A stretch of DNA of 48,318 nucleotides from LMUY01 sp964242215 (lineage in GTDB: Bacteria > Pseudomonadota > Alphaproteobacteria > Acetobacterales > Acetobacteraceae): positions 1 to 48,318 of the forward strand of contig CAXTCJ010000030.1 in NCBI GenBank assembly GCA_964242215.1, written 5' to 3'. This document shows, piece after piece, positions 1 through 7,895 of the stretch (its first letter is position 1; the number at the start of each line of letters is the position of its first letter). Both the position numbers and the translations under genes were made by a program. Below the pieces are notes generated by a model. The model ran no database searches and had not been told where the DNA came from. It saw only the letters and a program-made list of their open reading frames with translations.

Positions 1-374
1 ATCCTGCGTGTTTAGAGTTGTGCTTTGATCTTATCGCCAGCGTCGAAGCCATAGGGATCAATGTAGCGCGTCCTTCTCCGTCTCCTGACCGCTGGCTGTC
101 GATCATCGCGGTAGTGGGTGAGGCTTCCTTCTAGCCTAATTTCCGGCATTTCACGTTGAGAACATGGTGGATACGGTCCAGCGTGCCGTCATAGTCCCAC
201 AGGCTGAAGTAGCCGTTCACCCTGCTGTGATGCGGTAAGTCCTTCGGGATCGCGCGCCCCTGACAACCTGTCCTGAGCCCATGCATCCGGCTGTTCACCA
301 TCTCGCTAAGGTCGACTGTCCACTTGCCGCCTCCGCGCTTTGGTAGGCGAGATCACCGGGTCGATCAGGGCCCA
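1..374 (-). pseudogene. Degenerate IS5-family transposase
   Basis: Reading the minus strand, three frames in succession give recognisable pieces of an IS5-group (DUF4096-type) transposase. From about 374 down one reads WALIDPVISPTKARRR; from about 315 to 131 one reads VDLSEMVNSRMHGLRTGCQG followed by IPKDLPHHSRVNGYFSLWDY and then DGTLDRIHHVLNVKCR; from about 110 to the window edge one reads IDSQ and then, after another shift, RYIDPYGFDAGDKIK. These correspond to the N-terminal half of family members (ALI-P, TGCQWR-LPKDLPP, DGTLDRIH, IDSQSVKSGEKG). At least three frameshifts and in-frame stops mean it cannot be functional. No terminal inverted repeat was recognised, and the rest of the element would lie beyond the left edge. 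Confidence 0.8.
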
Positions 375-685
375 CTGGCATCGATAAGGTCAGTCGGATA
401 ACGAAGTTTGCTGCGCTTCTAGCGGCTCCGGGTATCGGTTGGTCCCATGCGAGGCGGTCGGGCCAAGGAGTCGCAGTCGACTCTAGCGACTCAAGATGTC
501 TTCGAACCCACACTTGGCGGATAGTCACACCGCGCAACATCAGCGACGGGGTTGAGCGGAGTAGTTGTCAGCGATAGACTTCGGTTAATCCGTGATTATT
601 GCCTCAAGTTCCTCTTGAGAAATACCACAAACGATGCAAGGTGTTGGTCTAGCCGTTTTAAACGCGTTTGTGGAGTCGATTAGCC
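375..685. other. Non-coding stretch upstream of mucR
   Basis: No convincing gene is seen here. The open frame on the minus strand over this stretch only runs into the decayed transposase in the wrong frame. Towards the right end there is a small palindrome (CTCAAG at 603-608, CTTGAG at 614-619) and the 9-bp inverted repeat listed separately, both probably belonging to the control region of the downstream mucR-like gene. Confidence 0.5.
625..673 (+). promoter_or_regulatory. Inverted repeat in the mucR leader/promoter
   Basis: CCACAAACG at 625-633 is repeated in perfect inverted orientation as CGTTTGTGG at 665-673, with 31 bases between. The right arm overlaps the 10-bp palindrome AAACGCGTTT (660-669) and ends 12 bases before the ATG at 686. 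The position suits an autoregulatory operator or a leader hairpin. MucR/Ros proteins are known to repress their own genes, but their preferred sites are AT-rich and loosely defined, so the assignment is inference. Confidence 0.4.
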
Positions 686-1144
686 ATGTCCGAGAATAGC
701 CCGAACCATGCAGTCCTTGGGCTCACCGCACAGATTGTGTCGGCTCATGTCTCCAACAATACTGTATCGCGTGATGCACTGCCTGATCTGATTCAGCAGG
801 TGTTTTCCACCCTGATGGCTGCCGGAACTGAACAGGCCGAACCCGAGCGGCTGCAACCTGCAGTTCCCATCAAGAAGTCGGTTTTCCCGGAATACATCGT
901 CTGCTTGGAGGATGGTAAGAAGCTGAAGATGCTGAAGCGGCACTTGCAGACATCCTATAACATGACTCCGGAACAGTATCGCGAGCGCTGGGGTTTGGCG
1001 CATGACTATCCGATGGTGGCTCCTAAATACGCGGAACACCGCTCTGAGCTGGCCAAGAAGATCGGGCTCGGACGCAAGCCTGCCGTGCCAGCTGAAGCAC
1101 CCGTGGCACCGACCCCTACAAAACGCGGCCGCAAAGCCGCCTGA
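686..1144 (+). CDS. MucR/Ros-family transcriptional regulator
   Basis: 152-residue protein of the MucR/Ros family, prokaryotic zinc-finger regulators that bind AT-rich DNA and act as global repressors or nucleoid organisers in alphaproteobacteria. The conserved core is plain: LTAQIVSAHVSNNTV near the N-terminus (the oligomerisation region), then AVPIKKSV, YIVCLEDGKK, LKRHLQTSYNMTPEQYRERW and YPMVAPKYAEHRSELAKKIG. Cys73, Asp76 and His86 of the zinc site are present, but the last ligand, a His four or five residues after His86 in Ros, is replaced by Ser90-Tyr91. The C-terminus has an Ala/Pro tail ending in a basic KRGRKAA. The ATG at 686 is chosen over the TTG at 668 because GGAG lies 10 bases before it and family homology starts here. 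Gene-specific target unknown. Confidence 0.9.
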   Translation: MSENSPNHAVLGLTAQIVSAHVSNNTVSRDALPDLIQQVFSTLMAAGTEQAEPERLQPAVPIKKSVFPEYIVCLEDGKKLKMLKRHLQTSYNMTPEQYRERWGLAHDYPMVAPKYAEHRSELAKKIGLGRKPAVPAEAPVAPTPTKRGRKAA

Positions 1145-1153
1145 GACTACCTG

Positions 1154-1187
1154 TTGCAGCAATCGGCGTGACAGCGGATTGCTGCAA
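1154..1187 (+). terminator. Hairpin after mucR-like gene
   Basis: TTGCAGCAATC (1154-1164) and GATTGCTGCAA (1177-1187) form a perfect 11-bp stem with a 12-base loop, beginning 9 bases after the stop codon. There is no T-run after it, so it may be a Rho-assisted terminator or an mRNA 3'-end stabiliser. Confidence 0.5.
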
Positions 1188-1239
1188 GAGTGTGAACCGA
1201 CTATCGGCTCGAGCAATCAACGCTCGCTGAGGGGCCGAC

Positions 1240-3192
1240 ATGCCGGACCAATTGCCCATTTTTTCCCGTGCGGCCGCGAAAGTTGCGCCCACGAGCACAC
1301 CGGGTGTTGCAGAGCTCCTAACCCTCGCCGTCTCAGTGGCCATCGTGAGCGGCCTTTACTTCGCCCGCGAAGTCATGGTGCCGGTCACCTTGGCGGTGCT
1401 GCTATCGTTTTTACTAGCCCCGCTCGTGTCTCGGCTCCGTCATGTGCACGTTCCCCGGGTTCCCGCGGTGCTGCTATCCGTCATACTAGCGCTTGGCGTG
1501 ATCGTGGCCTTGGCCGGCCTCATTGGCGTGCAGATCGCAAATCTCGCCAGCGATCTTCCGCGATACCAGGATACGATGGAAGACAAGGTATCGGTGGTGC
1601 AGCGGTTCACTTTCGGACGCCTGTCAGGACTGATGGACCAAGTCGGCAAGCAGGTGGTGCTTCAAACCACGCAAAAGGCGGAAGTAAAGCCCGCGACACC
1701 GAGCACGCCGGCCGAGCAGAAACCTGTCCGGGTACAGGTCGAGGCGGCGCCGCTATCCCCAATACAGATCGCCCGCGAGATCCTCAGCCCGATAGTAGCC
1801 CCCTTGGCGACCAGCGCGATCGTGTTCGTCGTCGCCGTGTTCATCTTGATGCAGCAGGAGGATCTCCGCGATCGTCTCATCCGGCTATTCGGGTCTAACG
1901 ACCTGCATCGCACCACCGTGGCACTGGACGACGCTGGCCGGCGACTAAGCCGTTACTTCCTAACCCAACTCGGTATCAACGCTGGCTTCGGCTGCGTCGT
2001 CGGAACGGGATTGCTGCTGATCGGTGTGCCGAGCCCGTTGCTGTGGGGCGTGATGGGCGCACTTCTCCGCTTTGTACCGTATATTGGATCGTGGCTATCC
2101 GCACTGCTTCCAGTCGCACTCGCCTGCGCGGTCGATCCTGGTTGGTCGATGGCTCTCTGGACGATTGCTCTCTACATGGTCGTAGAACTGACTGTGGGCC
2201 AAGTTATCGAGCCGCTGATGTACGGGCACAGCACGGGACTGTCTCCGGTGTCCGTCGTGGTGGCCGCCATCTTCTGGTCCTGGCTTTGGGGCCCGATCGG
2301 CTTGCTGCTGTCGACGCCCCTGACACTTTGCTTGGTTGTGCTCGGGCGTCATGTTCCCCGGCTGGAGTTCCTCGATATCCTGCTTGGTGACCGCCCAGCC
2401 CTGACACCGGTCGAGAGCTTCTATCAACGCATTCTCGCCGGCGACGCCGATGAGGCACTGAGTGGGGCCGAGCAGATCCTGCGGGAGCGAGCCCTGTCCT
2501 CCTACTATGACGAGGTGGTGCTGAAAGGGCTGCGGCTCGCCGCCGTGGACGTCGAGCGCGGGCTGCTCCAGCCCGAGCGGACAGCGGAGGTGCTGAAGAC
2601 AATCCTGGAGGTGATCGAGGATCTCGACCAGCATGATGATGTCGTGCCGTCCGATAAGTCCGCGCACGACAGCCCGGTCGCGCCGCCGGAACGTGAAACC
2701 AGCCTGCCGCAACGCAAGCCGGCCGGACCGGATATGGTCGACAATGCGGAAGCGGCCCAGCTTGCGCCGGTGCTATGCGTTGCAGGGCGGGGGGCGTTCG
2801 ACGATGCCGCGGCTGCAATGCTGGCGCAGTTGCTCGCTAAGCATGGCCTGCCTGTCCGCGTGCTGCCCTATTCCGCCGTCACCCGCAGCCAAGTGGCTCG
2901 GCTCAATGCAGACGAGTCGTGCGTGGTCTGCCTTTGCTACGTTGAACTCGCGGGCGACCCGACCCGCCTCCGCTACCTCCTCCGTCGGGTTCGCCAGCAG
3001 CTGCCGCGTGCCTTGGTGGTGGTCGGCTTATGGCCCGGCGATCTCGGCGGCCTCCCGGACGACCGGCTGCGAGCGGCGATTGGCGGAGACCACGTCAGCG
3101 CGACCCTCACAGAGACCGTCGACATCTGCCTCGAACACGCTCGTTCCGCGGAAGGGAAGCGGCTGCCCGAACGGCTGTCGGCGCAAGTATGA
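1240..3192 (+). CDS. AI-2E/PerM-family permease with extra C-terminal domain
   Basis: 650-residue inner-membrane protein. Residues about 20-400 follow the AI-2E transporter (PerM/TqsA) family: paired N-terminal membrane helices (LLTLAVSVAIVSGLYFAREV, VTLAVLLSFLLAPLVSRL), a soluble insert, then VFVVAVFILMQQEDLRDRLI, the GINAGFGCVVGTGLLLIGVP segment and the signature WGVMGALLRFVPYIG, and further helices ending near LLLSTPLTLCLVVLGRH. The soluble insert (about residues 135-175) carries a Pro/Ala/Glu-rich linker. About 100 residues of soluble helical sequence follow, then a domain from about residue 505 to 640 with alternating hydrophobic strands (PVLCVAGRG, ESCVVCLCYVE, ALVVVGLW) that resembles a Rossmann/cobalamin-binding-like fold. 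Substrates of the family are mostly unknown, and AI-2 export should not be assumed. The ATG follows a GAGGGGCCGAC stretch. Confidence 0.85.
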   Translation: MPDQLPIFSRAAAKVAPTSTPGVAELLTLAVSVAIVSGLYFAREVMVPVTLAVLLSFLLAPLVSRLRHVHVPRVPAVLLSVILALGVIVALAGLIGVQIANLASDLPRYQDTMEDKVSVVQRFTFGRLSGLMDQVGKQVVLQTTQKAEVKPATPSTPAEQKPVRVQVEAAPLSPIQIAREILSPIVAPLATSAIVFVVAVFILMQQEDLRDRLIRLFGSNDLHRTTVALDDAGRRLSRYFLTQLGINAGFGCVVGTGLLLIGVPSPLLWGVMGALLRFVPYIGSWLSALLPVALACAVDPGWSMALWTIALYMVVELTVGQVIEPLMYGHSTGLSPVSVVVAAIFWSWLWGPIGLLLSTPLTLCLVVLGRHVPRLEFLDILLGDRPALTPVESFYQRILAGDADEALSGAEQILRERALSSYYDEVVLKGLRLAAVDVERGLLQPERTAEVLKTILEVIEDLDQHDDVVPSDKSAHDSPVAPPERETSLPQRKPAGPDMVDNAEAAQLAPVLCVAGRGAFDDAAAAMLAQLLAKHGLPVRVLPYSAVTRSQVARLNADESCVVCLCYVELAGDPTRLRYLLRRVRQQLPRALVVVGLWPGDLGGLPDDRLRAAIGGDHVSATLTETVDICLEHARSAEGKRLPERLSAQV

Positions 3193-3370
3193 TCTTCTGC
3201 TTCTCCCGCGGCGGGACAGGAGGATTACGGGTGCGGTAGCCAAAATGCATGGTACGCAAGGTGGCTCCGTGCGCCTAAACCTGCCTCGCTCCCGTCGAAG
3301 CGCGAAGATCGCTGTTCGGTTTTTGCACTACATTCCTTAGAACGCGCCGCCGAACGAAGGGCCTCACAGT

Positions 3371-4138
3371 ATGTCCGATCTCCTCCTCCGCCGGGATAAC
3401 GGTGGTATCGCGACCCTGACCCTGAACCGTCCCCAGGCTCGCAATGCGCTTAGTGTCGCGTTGATGGCGGATCTGCAGGCCGAGTTGGACGCGATCCACG
3501 CCGACCAGGTTACTCGGGTCGTGGTGATCAACGCGGCCGGGCCGGCCTTTTGCGCCGGGCATGACCTGCGCGAGATGCGCGAGATGTGCGAGCATCAGGC
3601 GCTGTTTGCCGCCTGCTCGCAGCTGATGCTACGAATTACATCGTTACGGTGCCCGGTGATCGCCCAGGTACATGGCATCGCCACCGCCGCCGGATGCCAG
3701 TTGGTCGCGACTTGCGATTTGGGAGTCGCCGCGGAAACGGCGCGGTTCGGGACGCCGGGTGTCAATATCGGGCTGTTCTGCTCTACGCCGATGGTGGCGC
3801 TGACCCGGGCTGTGGGGCAGAAAGCGGCTATGGGAATGTTGTTGACTGGCGACATGGTCAGCGCGGCGCAGGCGCAACAAATTGGGCTGGTAAACCGGGT
3901 GGTGCCCGATGCCGAACTGGCCGTTGCAACCGCCCAACTTGCGGCGCAGATCGCGGCCAAAAGCCGTCTGACGGTAGCCATCGGCAAGGAAGCATTCTAC
4001 CGGCAGGCGGGGATGGGTTTGGAGGACGCCTATTCCTACACGTCCGAGCTGATGACCCGTAACATGGCGGCCGCGGACGCGACCGAGGGCATCGACGCAT
4101 TCCTGGCAAAACGGCGTCCTGTTTGGACCGATACCTAG
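3371..4138 (+). CDS. Crotonase-fold protein (enoyl-CoA hydratase/isomerase family)
   Basis: 255 residues, the usual length for a single-domain crotonase. The CoA-binding and oxyanion-hole elements are visible: LNRPQARNALS, AGPAFCAGHDLREM, HGIATAAGCQLVATCDL and ARFGTPGVNIGLFCSTP. The two glutamates that do hydration in rat enoyl-CoA hydratase (positions in the GGGCEL and PE-L-G motifs) are here Gln (GCQLVATCD) and Asn (GVNIGL). This pattern is that of the ECHDC3-like subgroup, whose reaction is not established, so calling it a hydratase would be wrong. It stands alone between the permease gene and a tRNA; no beta-oxidation partner is adjacent. Confidence 0.85.
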   Translation: MSDLLLRRDNGGIATLTLNRPQARNALSVALMADLQAELDAIHADQVTRVVVINAAGPAFCAGHDLREMREMCEHQALFAACSQLMLRITSLRCPVIAQVHGIATAAGCQLVATCDLGVAAETARFGTPGVNIGLFCSTPMVALTRAVGQKAAMGMLLTGDMVSAAQAQQIGLVNRVVPDAELAVATAQLAAQIAAKSRLTVAIGKEAFYRQAGMGLEDAYSYTSELMTRNMAAADATEGIDAFLAKRRPVWTDT

Positions 4139-4184
4139 GCTGGACATCCCTCGCCACCGCCGCTAGGAACACCGCCTGGCTAAA

Positions 4185-4259
4185 GGGCGCGTAGCTCAGC
4201 GGTAGAGCATTCGCTTCACACGCGAAGGGTCACAGGTTCAATCCCTGTCGCGCCCACCA
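4185..4259 (+). tRNA. tRNA-Val (anticodon CAC)
   Basis: A complete cloverleaf can be drawn. Acceptor GGGCGCG (4185-4191) pairs with CGCGCCC (4249-4255). The D arm is GCTC..GAGC, the anticodon stem TTCGC/GCGAA encloses the loop TTCACAC with anticodon CAC, and the T arm is ACAGG TTCAATC CCTGT. Discriminator A and an encoded CCA (4257-4259) follow. CAC reads GTG valine codons. Confidence 0.97.
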
Positions 4260-4411
4260 GGCAGGTCATTCTGCCGATTGAGAGACGGCCGGTCGGCGCA
4301 TCTGCCGTTTGCCTGCACCGCGACCACGCTGAGCATCCACCCCTTTCCGTAGCTACCAGTGGGCCAGACGCGCTCGGCAACCGAGCCATGCGGCGGAAGG
4401 TGACCAGACGG

Positions 4412-5833
4412 TCAGCCGGGCTCTCCACCGGGTTCGCCAAGGTCCCACCAGAGGCCGGCGAAGGCGGCGATGCCTTCGCGCGCCGGCTCCATCAGCAGAT
4501 GCTCGTCCGGGCCATGCTGCTTGCAGCCGTTGTAGCTGTGCGGGATCCACACCAGGGGAACGTGCAGATGGTCGATAAACACGTCGCCGGGCAGCCCGCC
4601 GCCGCTGTTGGGGATCAGTTGCGGCTTGCGGCCCAGCGTGCGCTCGATGCTGGCGGCTACGCGGCGCACCCAGGGGTTGTCCGGATCGGTGCGGCTAGCG
4701 GGCATGCGGATGCCGGCGTTCTGGATCGCGACCTCCGGGAACCCAGCCTCATCCAGGTGCGCACGCAACGCAGCCTCGAACCCGGCGACGTCGCTGTCCA
4801 CGGTGTAGCGCAGCTGGCAATGCGCGCGGGCGTTGGGGGCCACGGCATTCACCGGGTTCTCCGGCCGGCCCGAGACCATGGCCAGCACGATAAAGCTGGT
4901 CCAGCCATATACCTTCTCGGCCGCAGTGAAGCCCGGCTCGCCCCAGTGCGGGTCGATGGTGGCCGCCGCGCCCTCGGCCCGCAGCTCCAGCCCAGCCAAG
5001 GCGTCGCGCACAGAGTTGGGTATGCCGCGCGGCGGCAGCCAGCCCTTCACCCTGATCCGGCCGTGGCGGTCGGCAATGGTGGCGAGCGCGTGAGCCAGCA
5101 CGATGGCTGGGTCGGTGGTCATGCCGCCCCAGTTGCCGGAGTGAACGCCGCCCGGGCGGATATCCACCACCAGGTCGAAGTGAAATGTGCCCCGCGTCCC
5201 GGTGGAGATTGTGGCTATGTCGGACGCCACCCGCGGCCCGTCGGATGCGATCAGCACGTCCGCCTTCAGCATCTCGGCGTTCGCCCCGATGAACTCGCGC
5301 AGGCCGAGCGAGCCGCGTTCCTCCGCAGTCTCCAGCACCATCTTGACACTGAAGCCGAGCTTGCCGTCGCGCTCCGCCAGCACCGCCTCCAGCGCGTGTA
5401 AGTTGATGGCGTGCTGGCCCTTGTTGTCAGCCGAGCCACGGCCGTACCACTTGCCGTCCTCCTCCGTCAGGATCCACGGATCGAGGCCCTCGCGCCACTG
5501 GTCCGCCAGACCGCGCACCGTGTCACCATGGCCGTAAGTCAGGATGGTGGGACCGCTACCCTCCATCCGCTCCGCCGTTAGGATCGGCCCCAGCCCGGCG
5601 CGCGGGTTGGGGTGGATCTGCACGGTGAAGCCCAGCCGCTCTAGCCAGGGGCGGATCGCGTCCTGCAGATATGCTTGCAGGTCGGCCTCGTGCCCCGGGT
5701 CCTGCGACGTAGATTTGTAGGCGACCAGGTTAGTCAGCAGGCTCTTGAACCCGCCATCATCGAACCCGGCGAGCGCACGGCTAACAGCTGCCTCACGGGA
5801 GGCCATTGCTGTGACGCTTCCTGAAGCGCTCAC
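4412..5833 (-). CDS. M20-family metallopeptidase
   Basis: About 473 residues from the GTG at 5833; an ATG nine codons in (5806) is an alternative. M20 di-zinc peptidases cleave dipeptides or acyl/carbamoyl amino acids in the cytosol. Visible: the first metal motif GHGDTV (His102, Asp104), the bridging Asp136 in GRGSADNKGQ, the general-base pair Glu171-Glu172 in TAEERGS, Asp198 in ASDGP, the dimerisation-domain sequence RPGGVHSGNWGG, and the C-terminal zinc His in KQHGPDEHLL. Closest in character to the M20 dipeptidases of the CNDP/DapE-like type, but the substrate cannot be read. The start overlaps the stop of the AhpD-like gene upstream by GTGA, so the two are translationally coupled. Confidence 0.88.
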   Translation of the reverse strand: MSASGSVTAMASREAAVSRALAGFDDGGFKSLLTNLVAYKSTSQDPGHEADLQAYLQDAIRPWLERLGFTVQIHPNPRAGLGPILTAERMEGSGPTILTYGHGDTVRGLADQWREGLDPWILTEEDGKWYGRGSADNKGQHAINLHALEAVLAERDGKLGFSVKMVLETAEERGSLGLREFIGANAEMLKADVLIASDGPRVASDIATISTGTRGTFHFDLVVDIRPGGVHSGNWGGMTTDPAIVLAHALATIADRHGRIRVKGWLPPRGIPNSVRDALAGLELRAEGAAATIDPHWGEPGFTAAEKVYGWTSFIVLAMVSGRPENPVNAVAPNARAHCQLRYTVDSDVAGFEAALRAHLDEAGFPEVAIQNAGIRMPASRTDPDNPWVRRVAASIERTLGRKPQLIPNSGGGLPGDVFIDHLHVPLVWIPHSYNGCKQHGPDEHLLMEPAREGIAAFAGLWWDLGEPGGEPG

Positions 5834-6405
5834 GACCGGCCAATCCCATGGTATTCGGCGTTCGGCATCATATCCACGGCGTGTGCCACCCTGTTGGTGT
5901 AGTTGAAGAAGGCGGCGGTTTCCGCGATATCGAAGATGTCCTCGTCGGAGAAACCTTCGTCGCGCAATCCCTGCCGGTCGTCGGCGGTCACCTCGTATGG
6001 GGCCTCGGTCAGCAGCACGGCAAAATCGAGCATGGCGCGCTGCCGGTCGGACAACTCGGCCACTCGGTAGTTGAACGCCATCATCTCCCCCAATTGCGGG
6101 TCCCCCGACAGCTTGCGAACCGCGGCCCCGTGCGCCACCAGGCAGTAGTAGCAGCGATTGGCCGCCGACACTGCGACGGCGATCATCTCCCGCTCCAGCT
6201 TGCTCAGGCCGGAGGGGGCCAGCATCAGCTCATCGTAGCTGCGGATGAACGTGCGCAGCTTCTCCGGCCGCAGCAGCCAAGCGCGAAGCACGTTCGGCAC
6301 GAAGCCGAGCTTGTCGCGGCATTTGGCGAAATACGGTCTCAGATCTTCGGGGAGGGTCTCCTCGGAGGGTTCGCTGAGATCCATGACGTGGTTCGGTTGG
6401 GGCAT
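5830..6405 (-). CDS. Peroxidase-related / carboxymuconolactone decarboxylase-family protein
   Basis: 191 residues from the ATG at 6405 (MPQPNHVMDL). An all-helical AhpD-like protein: LSKLEREMIAVAVSAANRCYYCLVAHG contains the CxxC pair with the following His typical of AhpD-fold alkylhydroperoxidase-related proteins. The C-terminal half (DIFDIAETAAFFNYTNRVAHAVD) is the usual uncharacterised peroxidase-related signature. The Cys pair could accept electrons from a thiol partner and reduce peroxides, but no AhpC or dedicated reductase is adjacent. It is the first gene of a two-gene unit with the M20 peptidase and is divergent from the SDR gene, separated by 132 bases that must contain both promoters. 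Confidence 0.85.
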   Translation of the reverse strand: MPQPNHVMDLSEPSEETLPEDLRPYFAKCRDKLGFVPNVLRAWLLRPEKLRTFIRSYDELMLAPSGLSKLEREMIAVAVSAANRCYYCLVAHGAAVRKLSGDPQLGEMMAFNYRVAELSDRQRAMLDFAVLLTEAPYEVTADDRQGLRDEGFSDEDIFDIAETAAFFNYTNRVAHAVDMMPNAEYHGIGRS

Positions 6406-6537
6406 GATGGGGCGTTTCCGTTCAGGAGGCAGAGTCGCCCGCTTCCCCGCCGGGATCAAGCCCTGGACCACTGCCAAGTCGCTCGCATCGAGACCGCGCG
6501 CCACTAGATAACGGTCTGTAATTCGAAGGAGACGGCA

Positions 6538-7254
6538 ATGACGCTAAGCGGACAGCGGATCGTGGTTCTCGGCGGCAGTTCCGGCATCGGCTTGGCGATC
6601 GCACAGGCTGCCGCGCAAGAGGGTGCTTCGGTGGTGATCGCCTCCAGCCAGCAGCGCAGGGTCGATGCCGCCTTGGCAACGCTGCCAGGGGCGGAAGGTC
6701 ACGCTGTGGATTTCGGTTCAGCCGCGGCGATTGAGGGCTTGTTCGGCCGGCTCGGTGCGTTCGACCACCTGGCTTACACGGCGGGGGAGTCGCTTGCCCT
6801 GGGAACGTTGGCCGACACAGACCCGGTGGCGGCGCAGCGCTTCTTCGCAATCCGCTACTGGGGTGCGTTCTTCGCCGCCAAATACGGCGCCCCCAACATG
6901 CGCCCAGGTGGCTCGATCGTGTTCACCTCCGGCACCGCCGGGCGCCGTCCCAAGGCGGGTTGGGCGCTCGGCGCCAGTATCTGCATGGCCATGGAAGGGC
7001 TGACCCGAGCCTTGGCGGTTGAGCTCGCTCCGGCCCGGGTGAACCTCGTGGTGCCGGGTTTCGTAAAAACGCCGCTCTGGTCCGGCATGGCGGAGCCCGA
7101 TCGGGAGGCGATGTATCGGGGAGCGGCCAGTGCGCTGCCCGTCGGCCATGTGGGCGAGCCGGAGGAGATTGCCGAGGCCTATCTGTATTTCATGCGGCAG
7201 ACCTACAGCACCGGGCAATCTGTCGTCGTGGATGGCGGCGGAGTGCTCGTCTGA
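6538..7254 (+). CDS. SDR-fold protein lacking the catalytic Tyr-Lys pair
   Basis: 238 residues with a short-chain dehydrogenase/reductase fold. The nucleotide-binding GGSSGIG and the LAYTAGES segment (NAG equivalent altered to TAG) are clear. The late structural motifs LTRALAVELAPARVNLVVPGFVKTPLW and the C-terminal STGQSVVVDGGGVLV are also intact. Where classical SDRs have YxxxK, this one reads GWALGASICMAMEGL, so both the catalytic Tyr and Lys are missing; the Ser of the triad is kept in FTSGTAG. It may be a binding/regulatory protein or use a different chemistry. Substitutions of this kind occur in a recognised SDR subgroup. The ATG follows GAAGGAGAC. Confidence 0.85.
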   Translation: MTLSGQRIVVLGGSSGIGLAIAQAAAQEGASVVIASSQQRRVDAALATLPGAEGHAVDFGSAAAIEGLFGRLGAFDHLAYTAGESLALGTLADTDPVAAQRFFAIRYWGAFFAAKYGAPNMRPGGSIVFTSGTAGRRPKAGWALGASICMAMEGLTRALAVELAPARVNLVVPGFVKTPLWSGMAEPDREAMYRGAASALPVGHVGEPEEIAEAYLYFMRQTYSTGQSVVVDGGGVLV

Positions 7255-7549
7255 CGCGCCTTGAAGCCTCAAATTCGATTGCCTTCAGTTCCAGCTGCGC
7301 AGGTGGTATGGCGCCGGAGGGCAGGGGTGAGGGTGACGGCCGCAACATATGCTGCGCCGGATATGCTGCGCCGAAAATAAGCCGCGGCCCACACCCTCGG
7401 CCCTCTCGCGTGAAGGACGGGATAGGCGCCGCGGACGGTGCGAGCGAAGGCGAAGCTCGATGCCGTCGGCGGTTGCTCCGGCGTGGATGACGGGCTGCTG
7501 CTGGATCCGTTCGGTGGCTCCGAGATCGATCAGCCGATGGAGGGTCCGA

Positions 7550-7604
7550 AGGTCGTATTTCGCGTTCTCCGCGCGCAGGTGAGGGTGGGTTCAGCCGGAA
7601 GGGT
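7550..7604 (+). repeat. 55-bp contig-end repeat, left copy
   Basis: These 55 bases end immediately before the N-run and are identical to 7705-7759, which begin immediately after it. Exact identity of 55 bases at both gap edges is the pattern left when two contigs that share a k-mer-length overlap are joined with a fixed gap instead of being merged. Confidence 0.9.
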
Positions 7605-7704
7605 NNNNNNNNNNNNNNNNNNNNNNNNNNNNNNNNNNNNNNNNNNNNNNNNNNNNNNNNNNNNNNNNNNNNNNNNNNNNNNNNNNNNNNNNNNNNNNNN
7701 NNNN
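7605..7704. other. Assembly gap (100 N)
   Basis: Exactly 100 unknown bases, the usual placeholder size. Because the two flanks are the same 55 bases, the true gap may be zero or negative, or may be a tandem repeat. Confidence 0.98.
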
Positions 7705-7759
7705 AGGTCGTATTTCGCGTTCTCCGCGCGCAGGTGAGGGTGGGTTCAGCCGGAAGGGT
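7705..7759 (+). repeat. 55-bp contig-end repeat, right copy
   Basis: Identical to 7550-7604 and directly after the N-run. The sequence then continues with TTAGCGGACG. Confidence 0.9.
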
Positions 7760-7895
7760 TTAGCGGACGTGAACGAAGAGAGAATATGAAGGTATGGCGG
7801 TTGTCCTTGTTCGAGGTGAATGGCCTCTAAGGCTCGTTCACTCCCGGGGGTGGGTCTGCTACTCAGCGGCCAAATCTGAAGAGTGACATTCGATC

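Larger units (their letters stand above)
7255..7895. other. Gene-free stretch containing the assembly gap
   Basis: No gene is supported. The left part holds a 14-base tandem duplication (7347-7360 and 7361-7374, ATATGCTGCGCCG) and GC-rich text (CCCTCGGCCCTCTCGCGTGAA around 7393) that looks like a decayed copy of the hairpin repeats found elsewhere in the window. Open frames running through the N-run have no recognisable content. The right part ends at the TTG of the lipoprotein gene. Confidence 0.5.

Noticed and set aside
4216..4440. Frame over the tRNA ending TGIEPVTLRV
   Set aside because: A well-known spurious translation of tRNA sequence.
7438..7737. Open frames running through the N-gap
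   Set aside because: They include unknown residues and depend on a likely false gap.
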